Shown: positions 59,529 to 64,000 of the stretch, in pieces
Layout: each line of letters starts with the position of its first letter
Numbering within the stretch: the first letter of the stretch is position 1
Origin: Mycobacterium sp. ELW1
GTDB lineage: Bacteria > Actinomycetota > Actinomycetes > Mycobacteriales > Mycobacteriaceae
Assembly (NCBI RefSeq): GCF_008329905.1
Contig: NZ_CP032155.1
Span: 5,022,001-5,086,000, forward strand
DNA: 64,000 nucleotides
Reading direction: 5' to 3'
Position numbers and translations under genes: made by a program
The notes under the pieces: model-generated
The model's database searches: none
The model's input: the letters and a program-made list of their open reading frames with translations, nothing else
What the model was told of the DNA's origin: nothing

Positions 59529-60127
59529 CGGCTGGCACCACCGCTCGCGGTGCGGCACGCCGCACCGAGATCATCGACGCCGCAATCGAAGTGATGGCCC
59601 AGGTCGGCCTCGCCGGGCTCTCGATGCGCCTGGTGGCCAACCAGGCGCAGATCCCGCTCGGCGCGCTGAGCTACTACTTCGACGACAAGTCCGATCTGAT
59701 CGCGCAGTCGTTCGCGCAGTTGTCGGATCGCGAGATCGACCGGGTCGTCGCCACCGCGGAGCGGCTCGAGCCGTCCATGCCGGCCGAGCAGCTCGCCGAC
59801 CTGGTCGCCGACATGATCATCGACGGATTCAGCTCGCCGCCCGGGGCGATCGTCACCCGCTACGAGCTGGTCACCGAGGCCAGCCGCGACGAACGCCTGC
59901 GCCCGATGTTCGAAGCCTGGTACGCAGCAATGATTCCCGCGCTCAGCAGACTGTTCCGCGATATCGGTTCGGGGCAGCCTGAGCTCGACTCGCGCACCGT
60001 GATGGCGGTGATGGCCGGCCTGGAAATCGACAACCTCTACCGTCCGCTGGGTCCGGTGGACAAGCGTCGAATCCGGGCGACCCTGCGCCACGTATTCACC
60101 GCAGTGATCGCACTGCACAAGACCTGA
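59525..60127 (+). CDS. TetR-family regulator
   Basis: 200 residues. Helix-turn-helix RRTEIIDAAIEVMAQVGLAG, LSMRLVANQAQIPLGALSYY, then F-D-D-K-S-D-L-I. ATG overlaps the upstream stop (ATGA). C-terminal helical ligand domain (FEAWYAAMIPALSRLFRDIG). Embedded in the putative guanidino-compound operon, which it probably regulates. Confidence 0.9.
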   Translation: MTAGTTARGAARRTEIIDAAIEVMAQVGLAGLSMRLVANQAQIPLGALSYYFDDKSDLIAQSFAQLSDREIDRVVATAERLEPSMPAEQLADLVADMIIDGFSSPPGAIVTRYELVTEASRDERLRPMFEAWYAAMIPALSRLFRDIGSGQPELDSRTVMAVMAGLEIDNLYRPLGPVDKRRIRATLRHVFTAVIALHKT

Positions 60128-60146
60128 GCGACGAAAGGCAGTACAC

Positions 60147-61241
60147 ATGGCAGGCGTCCTGTTCGGTCCGGACATCACTTTTCTCGGCGTCCCCCGATGC
60201 GACCTCACCGACGAATCCAGTTATGCCGACGCCGATATCGTCATCCTCGGCGCCCCACTGGACGGCGGAACAAGCTACCGCTCCGGCGCCCGGTTCGGGC
60301 CGTCGGCGCTGCGGCAGGCGTGTTACCTGCCGCAGGACGGCTCCCGCCCCAGCCTCGCGCTGCGGGTCGACGGCCTCAAAGACCTGCGGGTCTACGACGC
60401 CGGCGACGTGATGCTCTACAGCGGCGACATCGAGCAGGCCGTGAAGATGATCGAGGAGGACGTCTACAAGATCACCGCCGCCGGCGCGATCCCGATCGTC
60501 CTCGGCGGTGACCACACCATCGCCTGGCCCGACCACACCGGGGTCGCGCGCCACCACGGATTCGGAAATGTGTCGATGATCCATTTCGACGCCCACGCCG
60601 ACACCGGCGACATCCTCAACGGGTCGCTGGTCGGCCACGGCACCCCGATGCGCAGGCTCATCGAATCCGGTGCTCTGCGGGGAGATCGGTTCCTGCAGCT
60701 GGGATTGCGCGGGTATTGGCCCGACGAGCCCGTTCTGCAGTGGATGGCCGCGAACGGTCTGCGGTCCTATGAGATGACCGAGATCGTCGCCCGGGGCCTG
60801 GAGCCCTGCCTGACGGAGGCGTTCGAGATCGCCACCACCGATTGCGAGGGTGTGTTCATCTCCGTCGACATCGACGTGTGCGATCCCGGCCACGCCCCCG
60901 GCACCGGAACACCCGAGCCGGGCGGTTTCTCTGCGCGCGAACTGCTCGACGCCGTGCGGCGCATCTGCTATGAGTTGCCCGTCGTCGGGGTGGACGTGGT
61001 CGAGGTGGCGCCGCCCTATGACCACGCCGACATCACCGCATTGCTCGGCAATCGTGTTGTCCTGGAGGCCATCTCCGCGATCGCCCGCCGGCGCAAGGAC
61101 AGGGCGAGCGGCACGACGTGGGATCCGATGCAACCGTTGCTCGCCGGACGCGAGGCGGACGAACAGCTCCGGCTGATCGCCGAGGGCGAGCAAGCGCGCC
61201 GCCGCGGTGACGGCGGGGCCCGACCACACCACCACCACTGA
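60147..61241 (+). CDS. Agmatinase-family ureohydrolase 1
   Basis: 364 residues, binuclear Mn ureohydrolase releasing urea from a guanidino compound. Metal motifs G-G-D-H-T (near 119), D-A-H-A-D (near 149) and S-V-D-I-D-V-C-D-P (near 236). AGKG-A-R-F-G-P-type substrate loop S-G-A-R-F-G-P. It ends with a charged, His-rich tail (A-R-P-H-H-H-H). The family includes agmatinase, guanidinobutyrase and guanidinopropionase; the substrate cannot be told. Preceded by GAAAGG ribosome site. Confidence 0.9.
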   Translation: MAGVLFGPDITFLGVPRCDLTDESSYADADIVILGAPLDGGTSYRSGARFGPSALRQACYLPQDGSRPSLALRVDGLKDLRVYDAGDVMLYSGDIEQAVKMIEEDVYKITAAGAIPIVLGGDHTIAWPDHTGVARHHGFGNVSMIHFDAHADTGDILNGSLVGHGTPMRRLIESGALRGDRFLQLGLRGYWPDEPVLQWMAANGLRSYEMTEIVARGLEPCLTEAFEIATTDCEGVFISVDIDVCDPGHAPGTGTPEPGGFSARELLDAVRRICYELPVVGVDVVEVAPPYDHADITALLGNRVVLEAISAIARRRKDRASGTTWDPMQPLLAGREADEQLRLIAEGEQARRRGDGGARPHHHH

Positions 61242-62191
61242 TGTCCGAGACACCTGTCGGCGCCACGCCGTCGACCCAGGTCCCCCGCTACGCGGGCAAG
61301 GGCACCTTCGCGCGGATCGCCGACATCCACGAGGTGGCCGACTACGACATCGCGGTGGTGGGTCTGCCGTTCGACGGCGGCACCTCATACCGGCCGGGGG
61401 CGCGGTTCGGCCCGATGGCGGTGCGCCAGGCGGCGCGTACCTTGCGTCCCGGATATCACGTCGAATTCGGTGTGGCCCCGCTGGAGCAGGTGCAGATCGT
61501 CGACGCCGGAGATGTGACGATCACACCGTTCGACATCAGCGAGGCCTGCACGCAGATCGAGAATGGTATGCGCGACATCATCGGCCAGCGGGAGCGCAGG
61601 TTCGTCGCGATCGGCGGTGACCACACCGTCGCACTGCCGAATCTTCGTGCGCTGCACGCTTTCCACGGGCCGCTGGCACTCGTGCATTTCGACGCCCACC
61701 TCGACACCTGGGACACCTACTTCAAGGCACCGGTCACCCACGGCACCCCGTTCCGCCGGGCGTTCGAGGAGGGCCTGCTCATCGAGGACCACTCGATCCA
61801 CGTCGGCATCCGCGGCCCGATCTATGACCGGATGGACCTCGAGGACGACGCCCGGATGGGCTTCCAGATCATCCGGGCCGGCGACCTCGACGTGATGGGC
61901 GTCGAGGCGGCCGTCGACGTCGTCGCCCGGCGGGTCGACGACCTGCCGGTGTACCTCTCGATCGACATCGACGTCCTCGATCCCGCCTTCGCGCCCGGCA
62001 CCGGCACTCCCGAATCCGGTGGGCTGACGTCCCGTGAACTCCTGCGAATGCTGCGCCGCCTCAACGGGATCAACGTCGTCGGGGCAGATGTCGTGGAAGT
62101 CGCGCCCGCCTACGACCACGCCGAGATCACGTCGATCGCCGCCGCGACGGTGGTCTTCGATCTGCTGAGCCTGATCGTCGCCAACAGCTGA
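61241..62191 (+). CDS. Agmatinase-family ureohydrolase 2
   Basis: 316 residues, paralogue of the preceding gene, starting in its stop (TGATG). Metal motifs G-G-D-H-T, D-A-H-L-D and S-I-D-I-D-V-L-D-P are intact; P-G-A-R-F-G-P and T-H-G-T-P-F-R-R-A match guanidinobutyrase-type enzymes. Two coupled ureohydrolases suggest a heteromer or two consecutive guanidino substrates. Confidence 0.9.
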   Translation: MSETPVGATPSTQVPRYAGKGTFARIADIHEVADYDIAVVGLPFDGGTSYRPGARFGPMAVRQAARTLRPGYHVEFGVAPLEQVQIVDAGDVTITPFDISEACTQIENGMRDIIGQRERRFVAIGGDHTVALPNLRALHAFHGPLALVHFDAHLDTWDTYFKAPVTHGTPFRRAFEEGLLIEDHSIHVGIRGPIYDRMDLEDDARMGFQIIRAGDLDVMGVEAAVDVVARRVDDLPVYLSIDIDVLDPAFAPGTGTPESGGLTSRELLRMLRRLNGINVVGADVVEVAPAYDHAEITSIAAATVVFDLLSLIVANS

Positions 62192-62194
62192 GCG

Positions 62195-62955
62195 TCAGAC
62201 CGAGTCGGGAACGTAAGTCCTTTGCGCCCATTGGAATACCTGCCAGGCGGCGACCTCGTCGAACATGTCGTGCACCCGCCGGGCGGCCTCGGCTCCGATC
62301 GGCTTGGCGTCGCGGGCCTTCACCTGGACCTCCGCGCTGCGCTCCATCATCAGGAAGTACCCGACCGCCGCGTCGACACTGCCACCGACGGTCAGCAGCC
62401 CGTGGTTGCGCAGGATCGCGGCTCTGGCTCCCCCGAGGGTGGCCGCGATGCGCTTGCCGCCGTCGGTCGAGGCGATGTTGACCTCCTCGTCGTCGAAGAT
62501 CTCCTGATCGCCGAAGAAGGCGCAGGCCTCCTGTGAGATCGGCGTCAACTTGGTGACCAGTGCGGAAAACGGTGTGCCATAAGGGGTATGGCAGTGCGCG
62601 GCCGCAACGACATCGGGACGGGCTCATGCAGCGGGCCATGGATGTAATAGGCGGCGACGTTGATGTGGCCGCCCTCGACCGTCCCGTCGGGACGAACCAG
62701 CACCAGATCATCGGTGGTCATGAACCGGAACGGCACGCCGTAGCGGCCGAGCCAGAAGCAGTCCGGCTGCTCCGGGTCGCGCGCCGAGATGTGCCCGTCG
62801 CCCAGCGAGCCCCAGCCCATGGCGCCGAATACCCGGTACGCCAGCGCCAGACGCCGCTTGCGGTGCTCTCTCAGTTCGGCGGGATCGGTGATCACAGGTT
62901 CGCCGGCGTACGGGTCGAGAAAATTGCACGGGTCAGTCACGATGGTCCTATTCAA
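62195..62955 (-). pseudogene. Class II aldolase/adducin family gene with one-base frameshift
   Basis: Two overlapping frames together encode one class II aldolase of about 253 residues. The N-terminal part (62545-62955) reads G-D-G-H-I-S-A-R-D-P to P-L-H-E-P-V-P. The remainder is in another frame: D-V-V-A-A-A-H-C-H-T-P-Y-G (metal ligands) from about 62615 down, then L-T-P-I-S-Q-E-A-C-A-F-F and N-H-G-L-L-T-V-G. Inserting one G after the GAG codon near 62622 restores H-E-A-R-P-D-V-V, the family consensus. Either a recent pseudogene or a sequencing error. Converges on ureohydrolase 2 and divergent from the dehydrogenase. Confidence 0.85.
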
Positions 62956-62997
62956 CGACGTTCAAATACGATATCGAAATTGTTCGCCCGCGTCGCG

Positions 62998-63957
62998 GTG
63001 AGCCGAACGGAGCAGAGTTTGTCGAGTCGTCCCCGGGTTCTGGTCATCGCCGAACCCGACCCTGAGCTGCCACCCCCGCCGCTTGCGCTGATCCCGCCCG
63101 ACGTCGACGTCGTCGAGGTGCGCGGAACACCCACTCCAGACCAGCTCGCCGGGGCCGACGTGCTCTACGTGTGGGACCACCGCTTCGCCGATCTGGCCCC
63201 GGTGTTGCGCGACGCCGACCGGCTGCGCTGGGTGCACGCCGCGTCGGTGGGCGTCAACCGGCTGATCTGCCCTGAGCTCGCTCAGCGCCAGGTCACGCTC
63301 ACCAATTCGCGCGGCGTCTTCGACACCTCGATCGCCGAGTGGGTGCTCGCCGTCGTGCTCAGCTTCGTCAAAGGGCTACCCCGCACTCTCGCGCTGCAGC
63401 GCGAGGGCACCTGGCATTACCGCACGACCGGCCGGCTGGCCGGTAAACGAGCCGCCGTCATCGGCACCGGCTCGATTGGGCGCGCCGTCGCCGACCGCCT
63501 GAGCAGGCTCGATGTCCAGGTGACGCTGGTCGGCCGCCAGGAATCCGGCGACCTGACCGCGGTGGCAGCCGAGGTCGACATCCTGGTCGCCGCGGTGCCG
63601 CTGACCGCGGCGACCACCGGCCTGATCGACGCGGACGTCCTCGCCGCGCTGGGGCCGGCCGGCTTCGTGGTCAACGTCGGGCGGGGACCCACGGTGGTCG
63701 AGGCCGAGCTCGTCGAGGCGTTGCGGACGGGCGCCATCGCCGGGGCCGCGCTCGACGTGTTCGAGGTCGAGCCGCTGCCCGCGGACTCGCCGCTGTGGTC
63801 GATGCCCAACGTGCTGGTGTCACCGCACATGTCGGGCGATTACGTGGGGTTCGAGGTCGACATGATGGGGGTGTTCGTCGACAACCTCGGGCGCTGGCTA
63901 CGCGGCGAGCAGCTGCACAACATCGTCGATCCAAACTTCGGATACGTGCGGTCCTGA
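62998..63957 (+). CDS. D-isomer 2-hydroxyacid dehydrogenase
   Basis: 319 residues from GTG 62998; TTG 63019, with GGAG eight bases upstream, is an alternative. NAD-binding G-T-G-S-I-G near 155, catalytic Arg in V-N-V-G-R-G-P, Glu in F-E-V-E-P-L-P and His in S-P-H-M-S-G. It reduces a 2-oxoacid to the D-hydroxyacid, or the reverse. Likely to act with the adjacent aldolase and ureohydrolase genes. Nothing is recognisable in the last 43 bp of the window. Confidence 0.88.
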   Translation: MSRTEQSLSSRPRVLVIAEPDPELPPPPLALIPPDVDVVEVRGTPTPDQLAGADVLYVWDHRFADLAPVLRDADRLRWVHAASVGVNRLICPELAQRQVTLTNSRGVFDTSIAEWVLAVVLSFVKGLPRTLALQREGTWHYRTTGRLAGKRAAVIGTGSIGRAVADRLSRLDVQVTLVGRQESGDLTAVAAEVDILVAAVPLTAATTGLIDADVLAALGPAGFVVNVGRGPTVVEAELVEALRTGAIAGAALDVFEVEPLPADSPLWSMPNVLVSPHMSGDYVGFEVDMMGVFVDNLGRWLRGEQLHNIVDPNFGYVRS

Positions 63958-64000
63958 CGGTGTTTCGGATACGAGAACCAGCTGTTTCGATAATGTATCG

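Overview
The window is a high-GC actinobacterial chromosome segment, almost certainly from a Mycobacterium/Mycolicibacterium species. The evidence is the SigK/RskA pair at the left edge, an F420-type luciferase-like oxidoreductase, a DosR/DevR-like regulator, PrrA/PrrB, and a gene order that matches the M. tuberculosis neighbourhood Rv0902c-Rv0914c: thiolase and carotenoid oxygenase, then SRPBCC toxin, antitoxin, ctpE, serine hydrolase, metallo-beta-lactamase fold hydrolase, echA6, accD3, and after an interruption prrA and prrB. These correspondences come from memory of the families, not from a search.

Layout. 1-3.7 kb: host genes (sigK-rskA, carboxylate-amine ligase, F420 oxidoreductase, small ANTAR protein). 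3.75-13.83 kb: a tRNA-Arg(CCU) gene whose last 26 bases are repeated exactly 10,010 bp downstream. These repeats (attL/attR) bound a 10-kb integrated satellite-like prophage with an excisionase, a replication-initiator-like gene carrying palindromic iterons, a chain of small overlapping phage genes, a scaffold-like protein, an HK97-fold capsid protein, several accessory genes (membrane-GAF protein plus partner, OGG-fold protein, HEPN-like protein) and a tyrosine integrase. No terminase, portal or tail gene is visible. 13.84-15.20 kb: an IS481-family element inserted 8 bp beyond attR, with tandem terminal repeats and an imperfect target duplication. 15.2-32.7 kb: host genes for c-di-GMP signalling (GGDEF; GAF-EAL), GAF-ANTAR, thiolase/carotenoid oxygenase/double HxlR regulator, a lipoprotein, an Hsp20 gene behind a perfect CIRCE operator, an ABC-F protein with a candidate leader ORF, a potassium-channel/TrkA protein, an amidohydrolase and a DosR-like regulator with a DosR-box-like site between them. 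32.7-40.7 kb and 47.9-50.0 kb: the Rv0902c-Rv0910-like block. It is split by about 7 kb holding a TetR/acyl-CoA dehydrogenase pair with tandem operators, a degenerate Nudix regulator, a phosphoribosyltransferase and two ABC exporter half-transporters.

50.0-56.8 kb: a likely catabolic operon (FAD-linked 2-hydroxyacid oxidase with a GlcE-like extension, tautomerase-fold protein, benzoylformate-decarboxylase-like ThDP enzyme) transcribed away from a large LAL-type LuxR regulator; nested palindromes lie between them. The enzymes would turn a 2-hydroxyacid into a 2-oxoacid and then an aldehyde. 57.0-64.0 kb: an SDR, a family 5 solute-binding lipoprotein, a TetR regulator, two adjacent agmatinase-family ureohydrolases, a class II aldolase gene broken by a one-base frameshift, and a D-2-hydroxyacid dehydrogenase. 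This looks like uptake and hydrolysis of a guanidino compound followed by processing of the carbon skeleton.

The part most likely to hold undescribed biology is the 10-kb capsid-encoding satellite and its accessory genes. I cannot run searches, so assignments of the small phage genes and the accessory functions are tentative.
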